This document shows, piece by piece, positions 12,546-25,239 of a stretch of 64,000 nt of DNA. Numbering within the stretch: the first letter of the stretch is position 1; each line of letters starts with the position of its first letter. Both the position numbers and the translations under genes were made by a program. Below the pieces are notes generated by a model. The model was not told where the DNA came from. It searched no databases and saw nothing but the letters and a program-made list of their open reading frames with translations. The stretch comes from Anseranas semipalmata (taxonomy: Eukaryota > Chordata > Aves > Anseriformes > Anseranatidae): assembly GCA_013399115.1 (NCBI GenBank), contig VXAA01007198.1, positions 155,010 to 219,009 on the forward strand, read 5' to 3'.

Positions 12546-12923
12546 GCGGTGCTACGTCCTCCAGCTCCCATCGCGGTGCGTAACACCGAAGCGGTTCTGC
12601 CATGTTCTCACAAGGAACTTCCCCCCGTCCTGAAGCAGCAGCAGCATTTCTTCCCCCCTCCCGCCGCCAGCCACCCCTCGCAGCAGGACTCCCAGCTGCA
12701 GGAATTGGTGCACTCGGTGCGACTGCTGCAGGAACGTCACGCGCCCGATGAGCTGCTGCTGGCGGCTGGCCCCAGGCCCAACCAGAATATACTTCAGTAT
12801 GCGAGAACCACCGTGACTCTCGTTTGTGTTGCCCATTCTAATGTGTTCTCTGTCTCCCCTGCTGTCTGCTTATGGCAGCTATGCAGCATTTTTTTTTTTT
12901 TTTTTAATTCAGAGAGAATCTGA
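12546..12923 (+). CDS. possible exon in a small CpG-dense patch, unidentified
   Basis: A plus-strand frame is open for 126 codons from a plausible acceptor (ttgcatcttccag|GCG) to a stop at 12921-12923. In the central part (about 12620-12790) third codon positions are mostly G or C, second positions are AT-richer and first positions intermediate, the usual vertebrate coding signature. The predicted peptide has a Gln run, a His/Phe/Pro/Ser segment and a leucine-rich stretch containing LVHSVRLLQERHAPDELLLA. The tail after about 12790 looks like ordinary translated non-coding DNA, so a real exon may end earlier, but no strong GTRAGT donor is seen there. The minus strand is also open across the patch. 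It could instead be a small CpG island or a decayed retrocopy. I do not recognise the protein. Confidence 0.28.
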   Translation, partial: AVLRPPAPIAVRNTEAVLPCSHKELPPVLKQQQHFFPPPAASHPSQQDSQLQELVHSVRLLQERHAPDELLLAAGPRPNQNILQYARTTVTLVCVAHSNVFSVSPAVCLWQLCSIFFFFFNSERI

Positions 12924-13746
12924 AGACAAACAAAAAATGGTCTACCAATAACAAAATTCAGGTCTGTGTTTGCCCTGCCAAATGAACAGGTACTTTCCCA
13001 AAAGGCAAGCCAGACATTTGAACTCTTAGATATTGCCAGGACAGAAAGCAGCTCTCCTTTTCAGATGAGTAACCATCTTTTGAGACTTCAGAAATAAACC
13101 AGACAAAATGCTGGACTGGAACAAAAGGTACAGTAACAGTGTGCAAGAGCTGCAGCCTGTGATAAGAACACAAACAGAGGAAAAAACAGCTTTCTGAATT
13201 TAATAATTCTGCAAAGCCAAATTTAATTCATACAAATAAATAATTGGAAGCTGAGCATAAGATTTTATCCTTCATTTCCTGTGACTTCCAGAAATTACAG
13301 AGTACATCATACCAACTCAAAACTGCAGAATGAATTATGGAAAAACTGTTCGTACTTCGATACTTTCTCTATGCCAAGTTTGGAAAGAATGCAACTATGC
13401 AAATTAAATTTACAGCACGCTATATCTAGGGATAAACTTCTACATCTCACATAGAAAAACGTCTCCAACTTTGTTGCTGCTTCCTGCCTAGGTTGTGAGA
13501 GAGTAAGCAACACTATTCGAAACCAAAATGAACACAGAAAATAAGAGACACAAGAAAGGAACAGATATTTACAAAACAAGTTTCCAGGTATTTTAGACAG
13601 TTATTAAGTAGATTTGTTTTACATGCTATAGCCTCGGGCACAAGCTTAGAAGAACAAATGGCTTGATCCTGCAAACTTTCTTCGCACAGCTTAACCTTAC
13701 TGCCTTTGAGGAGTAACGTCCATGGTAACGAGAGATCAAGTAACAC

Positions 13747-13766
13747 AGGCAGACAGACAGACAGAT
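13747..13766. repeat. (CAGA)n microsatellite
   Basis: About four to five tandem CAGA units ending in gata. A related, more degenerate cagacagacag cluster occurs near 23811-23842. Confidence 0.85.
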
Positions 13767-16373
13767 AACAAAGTGAAGACAGCACTGGAAGAACGGAGCC
13801 TGACTGGCTAAGAACTCGGCGCAACCAGGAGTATCGGGAGCTGCAGTGAAAGTTCAACTCTTGAAATAGCTGCCCCGGGGAAAAGGGGTAGGCTGCGCTG
13901 GGCAACAGCTACGGAGTCGGAGCAGAGATCTCGCTTTTCAAAATACTACCGCTGTCACACAGAAGGACTCGGGGGTCAGACCTCTCCAGTGAAGCAGTCA
14001 AAAATGGAAGCAATTAATTTGTCATTACTGAGTTTATCGGCCAGGATAAAATGAAGCGTGCAGGAACTGTACCCTACGAAGCCTCAGATAAATGGTAATT
14101 TGCTCTGTGAAAAGTTCATGAGGCAAAAACAAGACCTCTGCTATATAACACATTGTGGCTAAGAGAGGACAGGGTGGCAGTGCCTCTGAGAACAAGCTTC
14201 CTTCTGAGGCAGAATTCACTCCAAGTCTCAACTAAGATCAAAGTTTTTTTTCTTGTTTTTTTTCTCTCTGCTCACATTTGTGCGAAGTGATCGTGCAGCA
14301 CACAGTGGAAAGCGATGCAGATGAGAACTTGCCAGAAAATGAGAGCATGTCATCATTGAGGAACAGGAAATCAGCAGCCCAACAAAATAACATCACGGAA
14401 ATGATCGTCACAGACAAGAGCAGGCTTCAGACAAGCACTGAGATGTACGAGTTCACCCATAAATATTGTGAGCTCACCAGCTATCACGACCTTCATTTTT
14501 GCATGAAGTACGCGTAAAGTTTTGCCCCACTTTCATACTTCCCACTCATTTTCCACTTCTTAGGAATCCAATGGAACCACCTCTATGGAAAGAAGGAAGT
14601 CCACGTATTCAACGCCTCCGTGTGGTTTGCGACAGCACGCCACAGCTGCCTGAACTCCTGCCATGGCCGCACACCTTTCAGTAATGGATTATGACATCTT
14701 CCAGAAACGTGTTTTTGAATAGAAATGGTTTGTCCTTAGGGTCTCAGCAGAGAACAGCAGGGTTTCCAGAATCGTTGTGAAGATGGAAATTCCTGCTGTC
14801 AACAAACAATTGATTCGATTTCTTTTAGACATCTTACCACGTATGTCCTGCTCTGCATCTGTATCACACAGGCCTTACTTCCATGTAGACAAAAAGTGCT
14901 GTACATTTCAGCTCATTTGTTTTCTCTATGAACATACTGCTAATAGGTATGTTCCAGCAATCTCTACTTGCACTGGACATTGTCTGGGAGACTGGCGAGC
15001 ACTGAAGCATCTTGTGACACTCCTCCGAGACCATGAGCAAGGATGTCTTATGGTGGTGGCGTGTTTTAAACATGTTAAACATGATGACTGCACAATATTT
15101 TAGAAGGATGAGGATAAATACATCATCCAAATAGGGAGACAGTAATGAGGCATTTCAAAGATTTTTGTTATCTTTAAAAACATATACCTACATGATGGTG
15201 CTAAGAATCAGTACAAACCCAACTGCCAGGCAGTGGCATCAGCTGCAGAGGTAAGCTTGCACTGGGGAGCACCAGAAAAAAAATGCACTTCCCGTTTTTC
15301 ACAGCATTCGCAATGGAATCTGGTTATGATGTTTTGACAACATGAGCACTTAGGGTGCTTTGTTTATCAGTTTTTGAAATATGGAGTTTAACACTTTACT
15401 TTGGAGTGAAAAGTTGTTTTAATGAACACAGCAAAACGAGATGAAGATGGTTCAAGTGATTGGCCATTTTTTTGGTCATATTTGAAAAGGCAGAGATCTG
15501 CGATACAGACCTAGAGATGCTACAATATGTCCCAAAGACATTACCGTAAGAAAAACTAATGTTTCAGGGAGCGACAACATTCTGAATGATGTTAAAAAAA
15601 AATAATGACAGATACTACTCTATGCAGCTACTCATCTTTTTTCCTGGACTTTATGTACACACTCCTTCTCCTCCTTTCCCCCCATACATGCCTAACATTT
15701 GATCGTCTTTTACAGTTTACATTCTAAGCCCCTATACAAGTCTCAAAATCATAGTCAAAACTCTGAATTTCAGTGTAACACAGAAGGCTATTGGGAAAAA
15801 AGTCTGGCTGAAGCTCCTCATGATTTGTGATTTTATATACATATTTCATAAGTTTTACATACAAAAGAACTTCATTAACCATTTTCCAAAGTCATCTAGA
15901 GGTAATACCACATGAAATAGTTTCTCCTTTATACTGGGTTTCTTTTAAGACTAGTAATTCAAATACCTGATTTGGAGAATTTAGCAATGAGCAAACACAA
16001 CCAGTTCTACACCCGCCATCCACTCTCCTTCTTAGGAATGACAAAGCCTTCCAGGAAGTTCAACAGATTTCACTTTTAAGAATCACGATGTAGAGATAGC
16101 CCACCATTTGTACAAGATATTCTTAGGGTAAGCCAAATAATCTGTTCTACACAGATTATAGAGAAGTGCACACTACAAGATACACAGCTGTAATTTAATG
16201 GAGTTGAGGCAACTCACAGATATAACATGAATGCTCCTCAGTATGTGTATAAAGGAGCTATGGTTTCTTCTCTGAGAAAAGAGTATAGATGCATAAAAGA
16301 CATTCTATGGTGCCCAAAGTTAAAATTATCGCCATTTCCAAAGCAGTCACACAATCTCAGACAGAGCTATAAC

Positions 16374-16436
16374 TTTCTTGCCAGCATATCTTTACTAGCA
16401 TGAAATGGCAAGAAAAGTTTTACCGGCAAGAAAAGG
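16374..16436. repeat. inverted plus direct repeat of ggcaagaaaag
   Basis: TTTCTTGCCA at 16374-16383 is the reverse complement of TGGCAAGAAA at 16406-16415. A further direct copy of ggcaagaaaag follows from 16425. This gives a 10-bp stem with a 22-nt loop plus a nearby third copy, possibly from local duplication. Confidence 0.7.
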
Positions 16437-19400
16437 TATCAGCTAAAAAATAAACTTTCCTACAGCAGCCTAGTTCAAAAGTCAGCAAGTGCTTTTGTAT
16501 CAGCTTTGGATCATGCCTCAGGAGACTACCATGGTTATTAAGCCTCTCTTCAGGTGCTCAAGGAAGTCAGAAATTCAAATGGAGTTTCAAGAAGAACAAA
16601 CACATACTCTAACCCTATTAAAACAATTTAGGGAGCACTGAATGCTGTAATTCCTTGTTGCAATTATATTAATAATGGTGGAAGGGAACTTCACATCAAG
16701 AAGCCTCAGAAAAGCTTAATAGTAGTTAAATACATTGGAAGGCTATTAAAGGAAATCTGCGTTTATTTTATTTAAACCAGGTGCATGAAGGTTCTGAAGG
16801 AGTAAGATGCAGTTACTGCCATAAGCAAAGTTGAAAGTTGCTCAGATTCAATTTGTAGCCATTTTAAATTGAAATACCTGCACTTAAAGAGCCAAACAGA
16901 AGATGTGATTATCTCAGCTCGGTTTTATTTATCTATTTGAAGTCATCCAACATCCCTCTGAACATTTTAACACTTTAAAGGAAATATTTTCAAATAAAAC
17001 ATTAATGTATTTTTCCCCCAAGAGTAAAAAAAATTAACACAGCAGGTTTTAATCAGGAGGTTTACATTCCCCCACCCTGAACTCTCCAGCTACAAGTGTC
17101 ACAAATAATATTTCTTTTCAGATATCAACAGGCTAAGAAATGCCGGTTATAATTACAAACTTTATGAAGTTGACAAATGAATTAATGGTAACAACTGCTC
17201 CTCACCCCCATGAACTCTCATAAACCTGGACTAAACCTAATGGATTCAGCTCTTCGTTAACCATATTCCAGCAGTTCTCAAGAGGGAGTTTTGCAAATCG
17301 TAAGCATCTTCGCAGCAGCACGACTGGCGTCCCAGGAATGCTTTTCGGTGTGTCTGCTGCACAGTGGATGTCTCCATTGCTAGGAGCGTGCACGCACAGT
17401 CGCGTCTCATTCCTTTGCGTGGTGGAAATAAAGCAAGACCACTCTTTTCAAAGGTAACAGAACAGAATGTTCAACCACATGAGAATTTAGAAATTGTCCC
17501 AGCTATTGTTTGTTTTCAGGCAATTTCTCTCGCTGTCCTCCTCGCACACCTGATCTACCTCCTGTAATTGTGGAACAAGTATCTACTGACAAAATTGCTT
17601 CTTGTTTCCGATCATTTGCAATAATTCAGCTCTTTGATTCTGGAACATGAAAGTGCTGATGGGGGACAGACACTTATGATACACATGTGAAGGTTACGAA
17701 GCCGCATCTGATCCCAAATAGTTCTGCATGCATCCAGCTGTTTTAGGTTAGAGAATGACAAGGGAAGCCACCAGATTGTTACTGAGACACCAAAGAAAAA
17801 ACATGAAAAGTAGACTTGGGGAAGGGGGGAAGCTGGACATCTAGACGGTGTGAAAGTTATACAGTATTTACATTACAAGCCCTAGCAGATTTTTTCCATC
17901 TTGCTTCTCTTAAGACTTCAGCTTTAGGAGCAAAACACCAAAGGAAAAAATACTACTCTCTATTTCACACCCTTAAATAGATGCCTAAAGCTGTGGGAGA
18001 AGAGGGACCATGACCCTACTTTTAAAATTGAGCTTTTGTCTATTCTAGCAGACCAGAGTGACAAAGAACTAGTGAAACAATGAAATCGCAATACGAAGCA
18101 GCAGAGTGAATTATAATTAAGTTCTGTTTCACTGCTTTCTTCTTTCCAAATCTAATACCTAATAAACATTTTGGAAAAGCGATCTGTGTTATCGGTTAAA
18201 CAATTCAGACCCTGAGTTTAAGTACAAGACCCCACAATAATAACCAGAGTCCCATAACAGGTTCTGTGTTAGGACTGTATCTAATATCATACCACCACCA
18301 CATGAGGCAGAAAAAGAAATTCAGTTTAAAATAAAAGTACCCGTAAGACTAGTTACTCCACCTGTTAAGGCAAACTCCTTTATGTTGTACATGAAGAACC
18401 TGAGGCAGAAAACGCTTAAAACTATGTTCAATCTTTTCTTTACTATGGAGTACTTCCAGCTCTACAACATGTACTACCATTTCAAGTGATTTTTAAAGGA
18501 ACAGAAGGAACCAGGGCTTCTTGTACCTGTTACAGTGTTTTGCTACATCCTGATTTCTACAATGTTGCTCAATAGCAAAGTGGTTGTAGGAAGGCTGTTG
18601 CAGAGCACCACTCTACTCTGCAATACACGTCAATGAACTCTCCATGGTTTTCATTAGAAATATGACGAACATATTTAATTTTGATGATTTATTGCATTCC
18701 TCCATAGAATTTTTCTGGTCAGAACTACTGATCAGTACTCGTTCATAAGAGATACTCCTTCTAGCAACTTCACTCCCACAGTATAAACTTTTATGTTTTG
18801 GGCTACTGTCAAACAAAATCCATCTTTGTGGTCTACATAAATCCATTTAGGACAAGGACTAATGGCCATTTCCATCTTTGGTCAATTAAGCCATTTCCCT
18901 GAGTCTGGAAACAACAATACAAAGACAGCAAAGTCTCTTAGCTGGGGTGAAATGACCTTTTATAAATCATATGATGCAGTTCTGATCATTACATTCTCTC
19001 AGCAGAATGCAAAATAAAGATGTCAGCATGAAAGTGCAACAGTGCAAGGAGAATAAGAAACAAAAAAAACTATCCAGTGAGAAGGGACTAGTGTGGAAAT
19101 TAGAAGACCATGGTTCAGCCTTAATCTGCCCATTCTAAACAAGTCGGACAAATTGCTTCTTCTATTTGCCCTACCTCAAAAAGGTCATCAATGATCTCAC
19201 TCAAAACTAGCTTAATTTAGGAGAATGTGGATGGAACGTGACCAGATCATAGAAAAAAAAATGCTATTATGAGCCAAATATTTGAGTCCAACTTCGCTAA
19301 ACTGCTGGCACTAAACTGGCTGTATCCCCAGAGCATAGCATTTTCACATTAACACACACATCCTCCCCCAGAAAAAGGAAGAACAGAACACAGCAGAGCT

Positions 19401-19685
19401 ACTGAATAGAGATATCAAAAGGAGTTTCCTCGTATTTGCCTCTAACCTGCTCTGCCACAGAACTGCAGGCTAGGTTTTTGTTGTTGCTTTTAACTGCGAT
19501 AAACCTTGAGATGATTCAACAGCAAATGCAATACCAGTTTAACCATTGGAAATTCTTCATTTCCCCTTTAGCCCTGAAGGATATCTTCTGAATGAGTTCA
19601 GAAGCAGCACCAAAGCCCTAGTAGTATACACCTCTGGTTATTAATGCAATACAAATAGACCAACTCTGCATGCCAGCCTGCAGGA

Positions 19686-20270
19686 ATGGGCACTGAAGTA
19701 GCGTTTTGCTACCTGCAAGTGCACTCTCACAGTGCTAATGGCAGTACTGAGACACTGCAGTCTCTTTACCATTTAGCTTGCATACCACCACAGAAAAACT
19801 TCTCTATCGGTTTCAGATACACTCATCCAAGTTACCATCAGAGATTTTTCTTCCCAATACCTGAGAAAGCAGCCATCCCTTTAAGTAGTGGGATAGAAAC
19901 ACTTATCTATAATGTGCAGCCTACATACTCCAGTTCTGCTGTTGTGTGCTGGACTTCTGCTAGCATCATACTTGCACTTCAAACTCAGCAGCAAAAGCAT
20001 CCCCTGTACAATAGTTCTCATTTATTCCCGGCAGCCCATAGATCTGCCTTGAGGAGATATCGGCAAGAATTTTATTTAGAGCTGCCACCCAGAAGTAAAA
20101 GAAGAACCCCTGCTTCTTCTACAGGGGCTTTTCTCCCCTCAGATTCTCCAGTATACAACTATGGTTCAGCCTGTGCCACTACCCTTTCCTTTTCCCTTCA
20201 GCCTCTTCATCCAGAAAAATTACTTTCTCTCTCTCTCCTTTATCAACTCTCCCCCCATCCCTTTTTTTAA
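19686..20270 (+). other. longest ORF in the window, 194 codons, coding status doubtful
   Basis: An ATG in a favourable context (G at -3, G at +4) opens 194 codons. The peptide begins MGTEVAFCYLQVHSHSANG and is rich in Ser, His, Leu, Pro and Tyr. No signal peptide, repeat or domain is recognised. Third positions show no clear GC bias. The last 100 codons run through C+T-rich DNA, where stop codons are scarce, which can explain the length. It could be a lineage-specific transcript ORF, but a chance ORF in 128 kb of two-strand sequence is at least as likely. Confidence 0.15.
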
Positions 20271-20279
20271 TCTTTACAT

Positions 20280-23200
20280 GCAACTTATGGGAACAACAAA
20301 TCTCTAATATTTCTGCTCCTGAAACAGGCTTGGTTGAAACTAGCCACTGGATTTATAAGTTGGAAGCGGAGGGAGAAAAAGAGTGAGAAAGCATGTGATT
20401 TGCCTTGCTTCCCTGAAAATCAGAAAACAAACGAAACCAAGAGAACACAAACAGACATCTAATGTCGTCCTGGCCAAAGGAGGGAGGGGGGGAAAAAAAA
20501 GAAAGGTTGGAACAGGCTTCTCAAAAGTACAGCAAAGAAAGACTAAGATGAGAAAGTTCTGTTCCCGTCCAGCCATAAATTAGCTAAACCCAAATTAGTT
20601 CATGTTTTTCTAACTTGAAACTGTAGAGTTGCATCTTTCCAAGAGGGAAAGGGGGTCATCTTGTTCCCTAAGCTGAGTTGCTGATGTTATCAACTTTCAG
20701 CAAGGAGGGTAAATTTACGCTAGTTTCAACATCCCAGTCCAAGCACTAAAGCTTTCCCATGATCTGCCTTATTTGCTAGAAAATCTGTGATGCAAAAATT
20801 GCAGCCTGTGCCCAGCTCCATGCTGACACGGGCAGACTACTGGTAGCACACGTGAGCTGGGCACGTCTACAACTACCTTAGGTTTATTACACACTACCAC
20901 TACACTGTAACAAACTCCATTCCCCTATCTCCCTCATCTCTTCACACCCCTGCTTTTTTTTTTTTTTAATTTTCCATTCTTTTCTGCTTGTTAACCTCTT
21001 GCCAAATAGGTAGAAAGCTCTTTCACATATCCAGTGCAAGGCCCAATCCTGCTTTTCTGAACCCAAGTATACCCACGCACAGTGAGCTGAAGATGAATAG
21101 CTTAATGTATCTGTTAGCTCAGCAGCAACTTCATGGCAGAGACAGGATATGTTGGATGAAACTCATTTATCTTCACCAGGGGACCAATAAATCCTCTAAC
21201 GGGGGACGCGGGGTTTCTTTGCACCTCACCTTGTACAGGATACAATTCCTTCCATCAAGCAAAACAGTAAGAAAATACTATGAGTGGAATTACTACAGCT
21301 GAGATTATATGAAGGGTTAGTCTACAAGACTAGGGCAAATTTCAGTTTCTGTGCAGGAAAAAAATAAAATAAAATAAATTTATAAAAAAAGCAAACAAGA
21401 AATTACATTCATTGGGGTCATTACATTTAGCCATCTGCATTAGCAGAGTTTCAGTGTCGGTTTGCAGGCATTTTGAAATGTTTCTATCTATAGCGCAACC
21501 AGATTTTTATAACATCGCTTTAATCAGAAAGCCATATTTCTGAATACTAATTTTTATTGCCAGTTTCACTTACACGCATAAAACAAAAAGAAAACAACCA
21601 AAGCCCAATGAAAACATGTATGAAATTTCCCTATGAAGGTCATTGTGCAATGAAAAAGGGTTATAAATGACACAGTCCATCAACATTTAAAGCCTGCAAA
21701 TAAGAACAATTAAGATCAACTACAAAAGGGAAGTCAAACAAAAATCACAGGGAAAGGCATCACACCTTCAATTGATTTAAAAGGGCAGTAGAAACCCTGG
21801 CATGTGATTTACTGGCAGAAACTAAACACTCTAGTGTGGGCTAGTTGTAAAGAAAAAATATTGTCATTTTTTTTTTCCCCCGTTTGAAATCTAGTGTGCT
21901 GAATCTTAAGAAAGAACAGGTTCACTCAAAGTGCAAGCTTCTTTTGATGTTAAAGGGAAAAAAATTAACCTCCTCCGTATCTTCTATATTAAAAAGTTCA
22001 TTAATGAAAGGCTAAACGTTTAATTCACTGGGATGGTTCTGTTTTTTGTCATTTTTGTATAGTTAACAAGATCATAATTCAAATAGGTCACACATTGTAA
22101 ATATCCTCACTATATTGTTTTCCTTTCCTCTATAATTAGACCACCTTTTGTTACCAAGAATCCTATAAACTGTTTAAATGTGAATGGTTGTAAACTGCTC
22201 GTATTAAAAATTAGGCATCTCCTCCTCCCAACTTGGTACAATGAGAACTGCATCCAGAAAAAAAAAAAAAAAATCTATGGCACATAAAATCAACATTTCA
22301 TCTCTGACACCTCTTTCTGCAGGGGTTTGACCCACATTACATCATCCGCACACTTTTATGCGGCTTCTGTCTTTTTCTCCATCCACACAAATTACTCTCG
22401 CCTAAACATCTACTAACAAAGGGAGACGTACAAGCTCACTGCCAGCAGAAGAGGCTCGAGCAGTCCAGCTGCCATCGGAAAGAAAATCGGCCTGTCTCCA
22501 CCAGAGCTCCAGGAAGGGCAGCACAGCCCAGCTATTCCAGTAGCTTCTCGGAGGCAGACACAGAGGGTGAGAGAAAAGGCAGGGCTTCCCAAGAGCACCT
22601 CGGCACTGCTCTGCTCTTCTCTCTGCTGTTTTTCTTAATTACCAAAGGCGCCTTCTGTAAACTCGCAGGACACAAAGGTAGTCCTCAGGGGAATTACAGC
22701 CCCACTCCTGAATGAACTGAGCAACTGCTGCCCCCCCAAGGTATTCCCAGGATTTTACTTGGTGCACTTGCTTCCTACTTCAGCTTCTTGCCCTCCCTCC
22801 ACCCCCTGAAATCAAACAGCAGCAGGAGCGCTGCAGGTTCTCCTGTAGTACAGGTCCCATTGCATACTTAGTGGATTAAGTAGGGTCATGGGATCTAGGA
22901 AGAATTATTTTAGCATATGGGTATTAAAACCCAATGAACTGACAAGGTTCACACTAGTCATTAGTAGGATTAATGATCCTACCTATGGACTTTCAGACGG
23001 GCTCCTTATGAAGGGTACAGCCCTCTTAAACACACCGATTTCAGGGAAAGGATCGTTTGAACCGATTAACAAGAGATGGCACAATCAGAACCGCTTCCGA
23101 CAGTGCTAATGGTTTGGTCAACAACGCACAGCAAAATGCTCACGAAATTCTCAGAAACCTGGCATGCTTGCTCTCAGACCAAATGGACCCAAATGGGGAA

Positions 23201-25175
23201 CGTACATGTGTAGCTTTAGGAAACGCAGCACTGCCAGGTTGGTTGTCCCTGCTTCATCTGAACGAAAAATAATAATAAAAATTAAACTCCCAAGGTAGCA
23301 AAATGTTTTCAAAAGATGAGTTTAAAATAAAGTCCAAATTAACTACAGTTCTTAAAATCCTACTTTTTTTTTTCATATTTGTTAGGATTATGAATTGTGG
23401 ATTTTTTCCAAAATACACAGGAATCTGTATGGGTGATTACATCATACACCCACCTACAGGAGATTAAGTGATTTTTCTCAAGCTAAACACAGATTTTTTT
23501 TTTAGATCCGATTTTGACAACTGCTGTTTGACACATGCTGCATAAATTCAGGTGCTGTGGGTAACTGGTTTCCAACAGCACATACCAAACTCTCATCCAC
23601 TATTCAGTGGTAGTCTACAGAAACCCACGTTATTGCCTGTCAATTCAAAACCCACCTTCTATAAAAAAGCTTTTAGAAAAGTGGGGCTTTTGCAGAAGCA
23701 ACTTAGGCTCTCACGTTTCATGTCATTTGGTCAGAGGACAGATGATGAATTTCTGCAACTCCCAGGAAGAGCTGCAGCCTGCTTTTCCTTCTGGTAGTGC
23801 TACAAGCGAGACAGACAGAAAGGAAAGCACAGACAGACAGAGCTGTACAACGAAAGGCAGATCTGAGTTTCCGCAGTGGTGATGGGGGTAACAGGGAACA
23901 ACCAAAACCACCCAAACCTGAAGTAATTCAGGTGAAGTAGTAATATTATTCAGAAGCAGAATGTAATAAAAAGGGAAATATTAATCAATTTTAAAAGATT
24001 CTAAATCCTGGAGGGGATTATAGCCTGAATTAAGTACTACAGAAAAAGATGGCATAATTTTTTCCAGTAATTTTTCAGTAAGCACATCTCTGCCTGGTCA
24101 ATATGCCCAGGACTTTGCCATAGCAGAAAGCACGGAGGAAAAAGCCACAGAGGTTTGCTTTGCGGCTGTTTCCCAGCACATCCCACTACAGGTGTCAGAC
24201 AGCTCTGCTCTGCGCCCGTCGTGGGTGCAGGCACCAGACAACACATCGCCACTGCTAAGAAAGGTATTTTAAAAAGGGTGCCAAACCATTGCTTTTCATG
24301 ACATCCCAAAATAATCGTGAAGCGCAGTCTAACATTCATTTGTATATACTTCAAAGAATATTTTTAAGGCATTTCATTATCTAACAAAAAAAGAGAGATG
24401 TTTCTTCTTGCTATTCTCTACAATATTTCAGAGTTTAAAAAAAAAAAAAAGAGAAAAAAAGAGAAAAGCTCCTATAAAAATAAAATGCTATTTGATGCAC
24501 TACCATCATTACAATAACTAAAAGAAAACTAAATCTCTCCATTGCAAACTACTTTTCACTTGCAATAAAAACCTTGGTTTTCTCCTTTTAACCCCCATTA
24601 AAAGATCAGAGGGAATGCTGACATACAAGATTTGGCAGGCACTCAAGAAAGAGTGGGTACCCCATCAGACATCTCTTGTTCTTAAAGACTAGACATCAAG
24701 TAAAAATGAATCTTGGCCTGATATCAAACCTTAACAGTAATCTATGGTAATTTAGCTGTTCATAAACGAAAACGTTCAACCTTTTTTAATTTTACCTTCA
24801 GGAGAAGTGAAGTGAAAGGGAAGAGTAATTTAATATTGAAAAAACAGCCTGCTAAAGGGGTAATTTCATTATTAGACTCTTTTAATCTTGTTCAGAACAC
24901 CAATATGGTTTATGGATAAGGAACCCATATTTGGATAAGGTGATTTACCTCAATCTCTAAATCACCAATATTTCCCTTGAACCTTGGTTCACATCCCATT
25001 TTCCACTTATATTAAGACTTATGCCAGGGTTTTTTTCCTAGCACTATCAGTCCCCTCTTTCAAGAGAGAAATATCTGCTAACAATAAATATGATTCACCA
25101 TACTCTGTCACAGAATATGAAATATTTTTTGTATAATCACAATAAACATCCTAAATAGAAGCTGGTAAGTCACCC
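20280..25175. other. non-coding stretch (intron or intergenic)
   Basis: No confident exon. It includes the hairpin at 20808-20864, a slightly GC-richer CpG-containing patch at about 22420-22600, an A14 run near 22260-22273, a degenerate CAGA cluster near 23811-23842 and a purine-rich A tract at about 24437-24467. Confidence 0.55.
20808..20864. repeat. imperfect hairpin, perfect 11-bp outer stem
   Basis: GTGCCCAGCTC (20808-20818) and GAGCTGGGCAC (20854-20864) are exact reverse complements. After a small asymmetric internal loop, tgct (20821-20824) can pair with agca (20845-20848), leaving a terminal loop of about 20 nt. The 57-nt size and G+C-rich stem resemble a short structured RNA, but no known microRNA is recognised. 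Confidence 0.75.
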
Positions 25176-25179
25176 TTAC

Positions 25180-25239
25180 CTTTGGTATAGTGAAAAGCTT
25201 AGTACCAGTACTATAAATTATGTCAACGTTGAACGACAG
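25180..25239 (-). other. candidate short exon, 60 nt, unverified
   Basis: On the minus strand a segment with donor AAAG|GTAAGG and a possible acceptor ...AAAGCTAG| is open for 20 codons in phase 0, including NVDIIYSTGTK. The acceptor is weak: a better AG 8 nt upstream shifts into frames with stops. Such splice-flanked open segments arise by chance in long introns, and the gene is not recognised. Confidence 0.12.

Larger units (their letters stand above)
12930..19680. other. long non-coding stretch (intron or intergenic)
   Basis: Mostly AT-rich DNA with no confident exon. It contains a (CAGA)n tract at about 13747-13766, a modestly CpG-richer spot near 13870-13980, open plus-strand frames at 14278-14517 and 14777-15103 with no recognisable domain, and a small inverted/direct repeat cluster at 16374-16436. 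Confidence 0.55.

Noticed and set aside
13513..13905. 130-codon minus-strand ORF.
   Set aside because: Hydrophobic, Cys/Leu/Ser-rich translation typical of random T-rich DNA. No family, splice sites or codon bias, and it overlaps another ORF in a different frame.
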